A stretch of 64,000 nt of DNA from Serpula lacrymans var. lacrymans S7.9 (lineage: Eukaryota > Basidiomycota > Agaricomycetes > Boletales > Serpulaceae): positions 2,565,570 to 2,629,569 of the forward strand of contig NW_006763290.1 in assembly GCF_000218685.1 (NCBI RefSeq), read 5' to 3'. The notes beneath the pieces were generated by a model. The model saw only the letters and a program-made list of their open reading frames with translations. It did not search any database and had not been told where the DNA came from. Shown here one piece after another: positions 54,462 to 64,000 of the stretch. Each line of letters opens with the position of its first letter. Within the stretch, counting starts at the first letter, position 1. The position numbers and the translations under genes are program-made.

Positions 54462-54586
54462 CATCAGGAAAAACCTAGTTGCCTTTTATAGCTATTATAG
54501 CCACCATAGTAATACATAAGGGAAATAGTAGCTATAGTACGCCTAGACAAGTCCCTATTATATAGCTCTATATACCTCACGTAGCC
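54462..54586 (+). repeat. Left part of a CATCAGG-type TIR element
   Basis: CATCAGGAAAAACCTAGTTG begins inside the DUF6532-like gene. It is followed by the TATAGCTATTATAGCC words of the family. The SINE-like copy at 54587 interrupts it. The right tip was not found. Confidence 0.5.
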
Positions 54587-54762
54587 ACCTGATCACAGGG
54601 AGTACATAAAAGCAAAGTGGACCAGCTGGGGATTAAACCCAGGACCTCTGCCTATATATGGTGTGCTCTAACCAACTGAGCTACCAGCCCTTGTATTAAT
54701 ATCAACTCATGACGTATGTTGTCTAACAAGGCTAACAGGCTTTTGACCTTGACTATTCCAAC
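54587..54762 (-). mobile_element. SINE-like repeat with tRNA-like core, copy 2
   Basis: An inverted copy of 29243-29415. Its tRNA-like core (54618-54690, minus strand) is the better preserved one. The D-arm is GCTCAGTTGGTTAGAGC and the T-arm CTGGGTTTAATCCCCAG. The acceptor stem does not pair well, so it is not a functional tRNA. Confidence 0.7.
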
Positions 54763-55809
54763 ACACATTTGTGAAATACATAGTTGCCTCTACTATGGCT
54801 ACTTTCATAGAGTATAAAAGATATCATAATTCTGGATTCTTGTTTCAAATCAATCTTACTAAATTTACTTTCACTATAGAATATAGCAAACTGTCAGAAT
54901 TTATCCCTAATACCGTTGTATGACATGCATAGAGTAAACTACTATAATGAAGTGAACCCCCACAAACTACAAAATCCTCTCAATTTTCTGTTTTGTCTTA
55001 AGATACTCATACTATTCACAATGGATGACATTCAATATTATTGTATAAATACACTTTGACAATACTCACAGAATTTCATGAATGACTTGATAAGTTTTCT
55101 TTGCAGTTTGTCAAGCCTTGATGGATAGTGCAAGCATCTGGTCAGTGATTATAAGTATAGGTATACTGTAGATATAGTAAATGGAGGAACATACTTTGGC
55201 TTGTTAACCTATCCACACCTATTCAGAAAAAGATAAGGTGGTCAAACACACTTTGGAGTAGTTGTAACATACCTTAGTGATAATTGAAGCAGTAGTGTGT
55301 GCTGCTACTACCAGCTGATGATGTAGTGGTGGGATATGTTGGGTATCGATATGGCATTGGTGCCAGTGGCCACTGTGAATAGAATAAAGCTAATTTCAGT
55401 ACCTTATAAGATAGTTATTAGAAAAAACCATACCTAGAGCTAACACATACTTAACAAGTATGCTATTAGCTCAATGTTATTGCAACTTGAAAGGATAGAA
55501 GGACGTGCAGGAATTTGAAGCGCAGTGGTGTACCATTGTGATGTGATATGCAACATCACACTAGTGCCACATATGTATCAAGAGCTGACTCTGAAAAAAA
55601 ATGTGGCACTCAAATCTAATCTAATCCTGAGAAGTGTGTGAAAATGGACAGTGACACTGTCCATTTTCACTGGCAGAATATAGAATCATTGCTGCACTTG
55701 CAACACTATTAAAAGAGTTAGACAAAGCTCACACAGATAGTATTTACATATAAACCTCTTTCAATATATAGCTGGTGTTATTTATGCCTTCAACCCTCAT
55801 CACCAAACT
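54763..55809. other. No gene recognised; contains a perfect hairpin
   Basis: AT-rich DNA with short frames only. A perfect 16-bp-arm hairpin with a 1-nt loop lies at 55638-55670 (arm GTGAAAATGGACAGTG). Confidence 0.5.
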
Positions 55810-55810
55810 A

Positions 55811-56420
55811 TGTCAAGTGAAACCTACCAACTCCTTGCACGAACAATCTGCATGTGGTCACCAACCACACCTGTTCACTGCCGCTCTCAATATCCATTAG
55901 CCACCAAGAGTTTACCTCTAAACTACAAAGCAACATTTTATGATTATGTTGTGATTAATCGCGAGCGCTATAATGCTTCTTACACAGCAGAGTCCATTGG
56001 TTTGTTATTAGTTGATGTTCCTATTGAGCAGTCTTCTGTTGAAGGCATTCTCAATGCATATGGCGAAGTCTTGAAGGTCTTCATTTAAGCAAGACATTTG
56101 GTTCACAGGAGACTCAATGTGCTTTGCTAATATGCAATGGTTTAAGCACTAGGAGGGTGAACATGATGATATATGGGATGAGTTGTAAGTTCACTCATAT
56201 TTTAATAGCATTTATTGACTTTGTGTTTGGTAATGCAGCTATTGGTGTTCAACTTTGGGAGCTTGAGGAATATTTGGAACCAGATATGCAGTTGCCCCCC
56301 CTCATTTCCCCTAACTGAATCAAGGGACACATCACTCTCAAGACAGTCACAATTGGGCCTGACCGGAAGAAAGTATGGGCCACAACTGACTTGGCAAAAG
56401 TGTGTCTTTTTTTGCTGAAT
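55811..56420 (+). pseudogene. Hypothetical transposon-protein C-terminal fragment
   Basis: MSSETYQLLARTICMWSPTT leads to YDYVVINRERYNASYTAESI and IEQSSVEGILNAYGEVLKVF. After a frame change comes VQLWELEEYLEPDMQLPPLI, then LKTVTIGPDRKKVWATTDLA. The pattern (a short beta-rich domain followed by VQLWELEEYLEPD) resembles C-terminal regions of agaricomycete transposon proteins, possibly KDZ-like. This is a weak assignment. Confidence 0.35.
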
Positions 56421-56577
56421 GATAAGTGACTCAGCTTGGTTTTGTCCAGCAGTGATTATTTGTATGCTAAAGCTTTATCATTCTTCTTTTCTGGCTGATG
56501 CTCATTATTTTCCTCTTTTCATCTTCTGTTAACATTTCAATAATATTTCTACTCCTTTTTTTATCTTTGTACTACTA

Positions 56578-57704
56578 ATTTATATTGTTATCACCATCAT
56601 TATCAGCCAAATACTCTGCCAGTTCCCTGAGATACTCCCTATCCTTAGCTACTAACTCCCCCTGCTTCACATGAGTATGAAAATCTTGCAACCAGGCCAT
56701 ACTCTCAAGGACTTCAACTGGAGGATTTGCAGTAAGCCAGGCCTTTTGAACCATTAGTCTGAATGGTTTTGTTGGCTGTGCCTTTCCTGATTGCAGTGGT
56801 TTATTGACCATTTTCAAGGGGTGAGTGGTAAAACTCTTTGTAGTTGTATCTCCTTTCTTAGTTGTCTTGCATTGTTTTGGTGGGGTGCAGAGCTAGCACC
56901 ATTGGTTTCTATTGCTGTGCTATGTAGCCCTTTGACAATTGAATCCAGCTCCACAAGGAAAAAAACATACTGTGTTCATCATCAGTAAGTGCTTTGATTA
57001 AATTAAAAATTGCTTACATCCAGTAAGCGCCAACAGAGCCCAATTTTCATCCAGCCATTGGCTGAAAAGTCTTGATCTTCATAATGTTTCCTTGAGGCCT
57101 CACTCAAATCAGAGTCATCAAAGGAGACATTGTCAGAGCCAAAGTTGGTGTCAATTATTGCCACAGCATCTGCCACATTGTACTTGGCTTCAAACCCTGG
57201 GATGCCTTCACATCAACATTTGGCAACCTGGCATCAAGCTTTAGCAGCTGTGGTTTTTCAAACCTTAGTGGGTCAGTGCAAGCTTTTACTTGAGACTGTA
57301 AGTTGCACCATATAATTTTGTCATCTTGATGATGATGTCTTTGTTGTAGTCAGTATTTACCAGCTCTGGATTGCCTCCTGGAATGGTCGGTAATGCCTAA
57401 GTAAGTGTTATTTGGCCTGGTTATTTTGTAGTGCTATTTGAACACACTGTTTCATTATCCCAGGCACAATCAACAAGTTCATTGATAAAGCGGACATTAA
57501 CAGTATGGTCAATCTTCTCAGTCCAACATGGCTTTCAAATGGCCTGAAAACCATCTTTATAAAAGGTGTGTCGTTAGGATAAAGCTCAAGGTTGTCAATT
57601 AACACTTGTATCCTTTTGTCTTGTTTAGCTGTCTTCTCCACCTCACTGTTCTTTAATGCGCAATTTGGAGGCCACAAATCAAGCAACGCCGCCACACTAT
57701 ACAC
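56578..57704 (-). pseudogene. Agaricomycete multi-copy hypothetical protein, frame-broken
   Basis: Minus strand: LLDLWPPNCALKNSEVEKTA with KQDKRIQVLIDNLELYPNDT (57685-57560). After a frame change comes TEKIDHTVNVRFINELVDCA with WDNETVC, then PGFEAKYNVADAVAIIDTNF with DDSDLSEASRKHYEDQDF (57200-57070). The last part ends PTKPFRLMVQKAWLTANPPV with AEYLADNDGD (56780-56578). The block resembles a repeated mushroom protein of unknown function. Frame breaks at about 57540 and 57300 show decay. Confidence 0.4.
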
Positions 57705-58194
57705 AACCTCTCTAGAGCATATGATATTGATTTATTGGCAGTAGAAACTATCTACCCTCACTGCCCTACACCCCACACGTCACCCACATACAGCACAAAC
57801 ATCCCAGCCACAAAGAATATCATGATTAGCCTTTATCCCTCCATCAACAACAGAGTCCAAATATTTACTGACGGCTCCCTTATCAATGGCAGAGTAAGTG
57901 CCGCAGCAATTTTATACCGAGGAGGACAGCAAAAACAGGTACTTAGGTATTATCTAAGATCTGCTGACAACCACACAGTTTTTGAAGCTGAAGCTGTAGA
58001 AATCACCCTTACAGCTAAGCTACTCTCCACAGAAACCAACTCATCCTTCCCAGTGTCCATATTCACTGACAACCAAGCTGTCATTCAATCCAGCTACTCT
58101 CAAGATGGCAGGCCGGGTCACACCATCTTAGACATATTCAACACACAAATAAAAGCACTAAGTAAGAAATGGTGTGCTACATTTGACCTCACAA
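57700..58194 (+). pseudogene. Non-LTR retrotransposon RNase H domain fragment
   Basis: An open frame ending in an RNase H domain: RVQIFTDGSLINGRVSAAAI (first Asp), TVFEAEAVEITLTAKLL (Glu) and PVSIFTDNQAVIQSSYSQDG (second Asp). A CATFDLT strand follows. This is the domain found at the C-terminus of Tad/I-type LINE polyproteins in fungi. The RT domain is missing upstream, as expected of a 5'-truncated LINE. LTR-A at 58195 cuts the end just before the final His-containing motif. The sequence beyond the LTR (58612-58654) may be its continuation but is decayed. Confidence 0.7.
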
Positions 58195-58611
58195 TGTAAC
58201 AACCAAGAGTTAGTTACTCTGGCGCACACAGGAACACACTATAAAGGTAGTGAATGGGGAGTGGTTACCCCTTAGGCTGCAGAGAGTTTGTTGGTTAACA
58301 ACAGGAGGACTCGCTGAGGAGTCTCCTGGATCTATTGGGGTATATATACTACTACAGGGTTGTTTGTACATGTGTACTATACAGTTGATAGAGACAGTGG
58401 CTGATGATGTCATGGGGCCTAGCCCGCATGGCCAGCTCCACTGTGTGTGAGAGTTGTGTCTGAAATAAGAAGAAAGGCAACGCGGCGCGAGAAAGAGGAG
58501 TTTGGACAAAAGGGGGAAGTGCTGCGTGGCACCATGTGTGAAGGTTAAAGTACAAGGTTAAAGCGGAGAATAAAAATAAAGGAAAGGTCTAAAAATTGTG
58601 TTATCGTAACA
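58195..58611 (-). mobile_element. Solo LTR, family LTR-A
   Basis: A 417-bp copy with perfect CACAA direct repeats (58190-58194 and 58612-58616), inserted in the LINE RNase H frame. It is very close to the copies at 12441 and 38668. Confidence 0.95.
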
Positions 58612-58654
58612 CACAATCTGTTGCCTGCTGGAGAGACACAATAAAAAGGAGATC

Positions 58655-58865
58655 ATAAGTTTACCGGTCCTTCTCTGAAGGACCTTTGCTTTACTCTGCT
58701 TTCATCCTCCACTTTTTCATTGTTCACACTGTCAAGTTAGGGACCAAGGTCTGCAGAAGAGCCTAGCGCATGAGCTAAGCCTCCTCCCAACCTCGTACCC
58801 TGTTTTGCCCCCATGCATACATCTGTCCTTGGAAACACCAACTACTCTGAAGGTCACAGTCAAAT
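58655..58865 (+). repeat. Partial LTR-D copy
   Basis: The segments ACCGGTCCTTCTCTGAAGGA, TTTCATCCTCCACTT, GGGACCAAGGTCTGCAGAAG, AGCGCATGAGCTAAGCC and ACTCTGAAGGTCACAG follow the order of the 3' half of the LTR at 51978-52903. The 5' half is missing. Confidence 0.6.
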
Positions 58866-59087
58866 ACGGACACATCACTACAGAATATGGAATCATCTCA
58901 GTTTAATATAAACATATCCTGGCTCAATATATCCCTAAACAATGTGGTATCATCCCAGATTAATATGGGACATATCCTTGTAAAATATGGGATAAATCCC
59001 AGCTTAACATGAACACATCCCCATAGAATGTGGAGTTATCCCAACTGAATATGGACAAATCCTAGCAGGGGAATGGAATCATCCCAA
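58866..59087. repeat. Degenerate tandem repeat around solo LTR-B
   Basis: Imperfect units of about 31 bp such as CATCCCAGATTAATATGGGA / CATATCCTTGTAAAATATGG. They continue on the other side of the solo LTR at 59502-59560, so the LTR inserted into the array. Confidence 0.6.
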
Positions 59088-59501
59088 TGTTACGATTTCT
59101 ATTGGACATTTAAGGACTACTCATTTCTCTTTACTCATTGGTTATACCATCGGACTGATGACTCATTTCCTTCACATACACTTCTGTTCTTCTCGCATTC
59201 ATATTACCTATTATAGTACTTAGTCCTCAACGGACGGACCTGCCCTAGATAGGACCTAACTCCTATCACCGACTCTTTCCATTATAAATACACATGTAAT
59301 AGTAGTAGTATTCTCTAATACAATTCTACGCAGTTTACGCTTACAAAGCTAGACTCCTAAGATCAGACTTCTACTCAGAAGAAGACCAACTCTTGTTGGA
59401 AGAACTCAACTCAGAACTACATTCTCAAACTTGTCTTTGGATAAGTCTCCCTTGAAACCTCAACGAACCCTCAGACTTTGTTAAGCACTTTGTGCGTAAC
59501 A
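59088..59501 (+). mobile_element. Solo LTR of the gypsy element (LTR-B)
   Basis: 414 bp, TGTTACGATTTC to GTGCGTAACA, with perfect CCCAA direct repeats (59083-59087 and 59502-59506). It matches 21008-21421 along its whole length with scattered substitutions. It therefore proves the LTR ends of the gypsy family. Confidence 0.95.
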
Positions 59502-59560
59502 CCCAACTCAACATGGACAAATCCCACATTTTGTGGGATTATCCTCAGTAAAATGAAAAG

Positions 59561-60350
59561 TCAAGGAACAATCAAAGTTGACTATGATTTGACTAAATGT
59601 CACTTTTTTTACCAATACCAAACTAAGGTAGTCAACAAAAAATCATGTGCAAATCACATAAAAGTCGACTAGCAGTCATGTTAAGTTATGCCAATCCAAA
59701 TTGATAAAGATGTTTGACTGACAAAACAAATTGACATTCACATTCATTGGATTAGAACTAAGCCTTCCAATAGAGCAACAGGGTGTTTGCACACAGCATA
59801 ACAAGTACTCCATAGAGGCATTTATAATATCTGCCTGATTGACCTACATGTATATGTTAGCTGCTTTCCTATATTCCTAATGCTAGATACATAGTAATAA
59901 GCTAGAAAACCTATTTTTTTAAATGGCAAAGTGACAGTTTTGTCTTCCAGTGTACAATACATGACTATTTTCTGAATTTTGGCACTCAAAAAATAGTGAC
60001 TTCATCACACTGTGGGAGCCAGGTCATTTTTATAACTAAATCTTGACTAGACTGTGACTTTGACCTGATTTTATATGACTAGACTTGACTTCACATGACT
60101 AAAGCTTAACTTATTGTTTTAACTGATCCTCATTGCTGATGTAGCTAAGTCTTTGTTGAAGGTGTGTATCTGCAAAAAAAAAACCATTACTTTTGAGCCA
60201 ACACTAATATGCACACCATCTTTATTTTTCCAGCTTCTACCTGACAATATGTGCTTGAAGTATTCCATGTCTGCAAAAGCCCACACAATATTGTGACTCA
60301 GTGCTGAGTGATTGGATAGGACACTGCACAAGCAGAAAATGGCATTGGAA
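59561..60350. other. No gene recognised
   Basis: AT-rich DNA with TGACT-rich words near 60050-60110. The TSD TGGAA of element D lies at 60346-60350. No coding signal was seen. Confidence 0.45.
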
Positions 60351-60672
60351 TGACAAAACCGGATAAACACGGTCTCTGCTAAAACAGCCATTGTTCTCCA
60401 TGGAGCATAGCCACCACTCCATGGAGTCACCATTGTTCTCCTAGGAGTCATTATACTGTAGCAAGTAGCACCCCCAACTATAAATAGTAGGGGGTTTCGT
60501 ATAGGAATACCTCAGTCATTTCTATAGCCTTTTAGGCAGTGGCTGAGGTATGTTACATTACGTTTATTAAAAATCACCTTAAACTAACATCTATTGTAGT
60601 TTCACTCAGGTAAATAATATAGTTGTTTCTATAGCCTTTTAGGCAGCGGCTGAGTTTCACTTAGACTTGTTA
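60351..60672 (+). mobile_element. Palindrome-rich repeat (element D)
   Basis: 322 bp, TGACAAAACCGGATAAACAC to ACTTGTTA, flanked by perfect TGGAA direct repeats (60346-60350 and 60673-60677). Palindromes are CTCCATGGAG at 60396-60405 and 60417-60426, and CTCCTAGGAG at 60438-60447. A 3' internal segment (GTTTCTATAGCCTTTTAGGC) is tandemly duplicated, which explains the extra length. Confidence 0.8.
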
Positions 60673-60861
60673 TGGAACACTCAAACTTCTCTGTTGCAAA
60701 TAAAATTGCAGGTCCGTGTTTTGAATGTAAGTAATTATGTGTAGTAAAATATGCAACTTAGCCTTGACAAATATGCACTTCACATCTATTATTGTCCAGA
60801 TGTTGAGCACATTTACCAAGAGGATTTTCAAGTCATCTTGCCAAATTGATTTATTAGCTAG

Positions 60862-61267
60862 TGTAACAACCAAGAGTTTGTATACTCTGGCGCACAACTC
60901 AGACAAAGCTATAAAGAAGTGAGGGGAGTGGTTACCCTTTAGATAGGACCAAGTTTGTTGTGGGTAAACAACAGGAGGACTCGCTGAGGAGTCTCTTTGA
61001 TCTATTGGGGTATATATAATACTATAGGTTGTTTGTACATATGTACTGTACTATTGATGGAGGCAGTGGCTGATGATATCATAGGGCACAGCCCATGTGA
61101 CCTGCTCCACTGCATGAGAGACTTGCAGCTAAGAATAAAGAAAAGCAGTGCAGTGCAAGAAAGTGGAGTTTGAACAAAAAATGGAAAGTGCACAGTGTGT
61201 GAAAACTACAAAAGAAAGTTAAAGTGGAGAATAAAATTTAAAGGTCCGGAAATTGTGTATTGTAACA
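60862..61267 (-). mobile_element. Solo LTR, family LTR-A
   Basis: A 406-bp copy with perfect GCTAG direct repeats (60857-60861 and 61268-61272). It is moderately diverged from the young copies. Confidence 0.95.
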
Positions 61268-61471
61268 GCTAGTGTATCACATTCATCAAATGGTGCATAC
61301 ACAGTATTAATCCATATTATTCATTTCATGGAAGTGTAGACACTTCAGTCACCCCAAGATATCTGGCTCTTAGCTTGAATGCCTTCTGTATTGCTATGTG
61401 GCTAAGGGCCCTACTTTCAGTGGGACATCCCCAGGTGTGGGATATTCTCTCAGGGATTTTTCAAGGGATGT

Positions 61472-62045
61472 TGTAACAACCAAGAGTTAGTTACTCTGGC
61501 GCACAACTAGAATCAACTATAGAGATGATGATGAGGGAGTGGTTACTCTTTAGACTTCAACAAGTTAGTTGTGAGGATACAACAGGAGGACTCGCTGAGG
61601 AGTCTCCTTGATCTATTGAGGTATTGTAACAACCAAGAGTTATTTACTCTGGCGCACACAGGAACACACTATAAAGAAAATGATGGGGAGTGGTTACCCC
61701 TTAGGCTGCAGTGAGTTAGTTGTGCTAGACAACAGGAGGACTCACTGAGTCCTATGTATTGCTCTTGTATATATACTAAAATACATGAGGTACTGTACAG
61801 TTGTAAATAAAGTTCAAAGTCCGATGTCTAGCATGTGACCGGTCACATGATGAGTCTAGACATTGGTCAGGTGATATATCACATGACTGGTCATGTGACT
61901 TGGAAAAATGAAAAGTAAAGTACAAAAGTGAAGCGTAAGTAGGTTCTGGTATGTCAATTGTAACAGGTATATATACTACTACAGGTTTATTTGTACATAT
62001 GTACTATACCGTTGATGAAGGCAGTGGCTGATGATGTCAGAGGGC
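61472..62045 (-). mobile_element. Outer LTR-A copy, interrupted and truncated
   Basis: TGTAACAACCAAGAG starts at 61472 and runs to 61624. It is interrupted by another LTR-A and resumes at 61971 with ATATACTACTACAGG. Similarity ends near 62045 (GATGATGTCAGAGGGCGCAG), so the U3 part is lost. No target duplication can be checked. Confidence 0.8.
61625..61965 (-). mobile_element. Solo LTR-A nested inside another LTR-A
   Basis: A 341-bp copy of the E-box-rich subfamily, flanked by perfect GGTAT direct repeats (61620-61624 and 61966-61970). The outer copy continues on both sides. It shares GCATGTGACCGGTCACATGA and GTATGTCAATTGTAACA with the copy at 47409. Confidence 0.95.
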
Positions 62046-64000
62046 GCAGCCATTCCAAAGCAAACAATAGATACAGTATGCCTTGCAGTATGCTATATAT
62101 TGACAACTTTTTAGCTGAAGATCAAACTTATCAATATGCACACACAAATAACACTTCTTAGAGTAGAAAACCATTTCTGTGTCAAAGTTTTCTGTTGTCG
62201 TGCCCACAATTTAGTAATAACAATCTGAGTACCAATCTGAGGAAAGTACTTTGAAGTAAAGTTATTTAGATTAGTGCTATCATCACATTATCACATTCTC
62301 TTCTTTTTGTCTATGCTATGACAGCTAGCTTATTATGGATTGTGAAATTTTAAGCAACCTACAGTAGATAGAGCCTGAATATTTGTGCAACAAGAAATAT
62401 GAAGCTGCTGTGAACAAGGTTGTCCAAATGAATAGTAGATATTTTGTGCTGCAAGCTATCCCATAATGAACTCAGGGTATATTAATGAGAGGTTCCTAAT
62501 TTATGTGTGCTAAGAACATTGTCATACCATAGGAAGGAGTACATATGGGAGATATCCCAATTACCCAGTGGGATAACCCAGACTATCCTGTGGGATGTCT
62601 CAAGTACCCAGTGGGGATTCCTGGGTGATTTTTTTAAATATTGCAGGCCTCAGTGTCTATGTATGATGCCAAAAAAAAATCATACATTAAAGAATAGTCT
62701 TATTAATGGTATGTCAGGTACCCCTGCTCAGATCACACTATTGCATTGAATTGTCACCAAACAGCTTATATCTGTATTCACCACACATCCTTAGAAAAGC
62801 AGGTTCCCATTAGCGTCATAGCACATGGAACCAGTAGATATTGACAAAGAAAGTGGGGAAAGAAAAATAATTCTTCAAAATTGAATTCATAGAGATTATC
62901 CCATTTGACCAGTACTTGAGATATGCTACATATGATTCCTCAAAATAGAAATATCCCCCACAACTCTAAGATAACCCATATAATTGTTGGGACACTACAC
63001 AAAATCCCTTGGGACATCCCAGTGAATCCTTGGCAACTCTGAGACACAACCACATCTAATTTTAGTAGTGTTTTCTATAATTGCCACTGCTCTCCTTGGC
63101 AGTATAAGCATTCTGCCAATACTTGTGCTTCAGATTCACAATACTTATTTTCCTTGCCATCATGTGAACCTTGATTCACTCTATAGCATATATCCTGTGA
63201 ACAATTCAATGTAAGTACACTAATGTATTTCTAGTGATGGTCTCTTTGCTGTCAGACTACCTCAGGAACACTGCCATGGCCAAAAATATATGTATAATAG
63301 TATTCCTTCAAATTTGTGAAGGACACTCATAGTGGAGCTCAATAGCTAACATGTTTGGCAGTGGAAAAATCCAACTGTGGTAATATTGAACCATCATTAC
63401 AAAAGGTTTCTCCACTGAATTAATTTCCATCAGAGTTGGGCAATTTTACCCTTGCTACTGCCACCAAGGTTCTCACAAGGCCTGGAATTGCTAAAGATCA
63501 AACATGATGTCTTGGCCAACCCACAAAATAGTGACAGTAATACTCCCAAAATAAATAAATAATTTAAAGCCAGGGGCTTTACAAGGGTTGAAGGCTGTAC
63601 ACAGAGGTAAATGTATTTCTGAAAATTTCAGCAAACTCATATGTATGCAAGTGGTGTGGTAGGTGCTACAGGGATAAAAGAGTGCAATTCTAGCACCTTA
63701 TATTTTGCCTTGAAATTATAATTTAATATATATCTAAAAATAAATGGGGCTGATATGCCGCCCCTAAACCCTCCTGGGATCAGTGACGGAGTAAGTAAGT
63801 TGGATGCACAGCTTCTGTACAAGTCCCATTATATATAATGTATCCCACACAGATAACATATAACATTTGAGATATTCTATTTTTAACACGCTCTGTAGGC
63901 TCTAGTAAGCAGTCACATTCTTGTATAGACTATAGTATACTTTCCTTTATTTTTATGTGCTATCTGTTACAAACATACCCTGGAATATCACATCATATTG
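62046..64000. other. AT-rich DNA without recognisable genes
   Basis: Short frames only, none with motifs. Loose GGGATATCCCA-like words occur at 62530-62640 and 62880-63060, similar to the minisatellite at 46-47 kb but not in an ordered array. Nothing else was identified. Confidence 0.5.

Overview
This window looks like a transposon graveyard from a mushroom-forming basidiomycete (Agaricomycetes). The evidence is intron-rich coding sequence with GT..AG introns of about 50 bp, AT-rich spacers, and a set of families typical of that group: KDZ and Plavaka transposases, TET/JBP-like dioxygenases, Helitron, PIF/Harbinger, chromodomain Ty3/gypsy, a Tad/I-type LINE RNase H, and several multi-copy agaricomycete 'hypothetical' families. 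I saw no convincing housekeeping host gene. Every long coding stretch is transposon-encoded, transposon-associated or broken. All family names come from reading conserved motifs by eye, not from a search.

Layout. 1-340: right end of a TIR element with a tRNA-like unit. 1.57-3.73 kb: KDZ transposase pseudogene, split by a tRNA-bearing insertion. 4.2-9.46 kb: Plavaka transposase pseudogene, split by about 1.8 kb that includes a solo LTR. 9.65-11.9 kb (-): N-terminal Helitron fragment. 12.4-13.6 kb: solo LTR and a 694-bp TIR element. 13.6-15.1 kb: PIF/Harbinger transposase with a solo LTR in its last exon. 15.16-21.42 kb: Ty3/gypsy element with gag, pol (four in-frame stops), an extra zinc-finger ORF and a 3' LTR, but no 5' LTR. 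21.5-23.8 kb (-): agaricomycete hypothetical gene. 23.9-34.6 kb (-): one transposase-like gene split by a 6.3-kb TIR element and two solo LTRs. 36.1-38.0 kb (-): Myb/SANT-like gene split by a solo LTR. 38.0-39.4 kb: unrecognised gene split in frame by a solo LTR. 39.7-42.7 kb: second, better preserved Plavaka. 43.1-45.4 kb (-) and 49.4-52.0 kb (+): two divergent TET/JBP pseudogenes with a 33-bp minisatellite between them. 53-54.5 kb: DUF6532-like gene. 55.8-58.2 kb: fragments, including a LINE RNase H. 58.2-62.1 kb: dense, partly nested solo LTRs. 62.1-64 kb: nothing recognisable.

Target-site duplications (TSDs) allow the insertions to be ordered. One LTR family (called LTR-A here) has ten solo copies, nine with readable TSDs and eight of those perfect 5-bp repeats. 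Two other LTR families (LTR-B from the gypsy element, and LTR-C) also leave solo LTRs with 5-bp TSDs. Small elements carrying tRNA-like RNA polymerase III promoter boxes occur in at least four different repeat types.

The most interesting content is (1) two TET/JBP-family DNA-modifying dioxygenase relics beside KDZ and Plavaka transposons; (2) the 23.9-34.6 kb nest, where the disrupted reading frame can be followed through three separate insertions; (3) the extra ORF of the gypsy element; and (4) a palindrome-rich 267-322 bp mobile repeat. The window reads as a record of element activity and decay rather than a working gene cluster.
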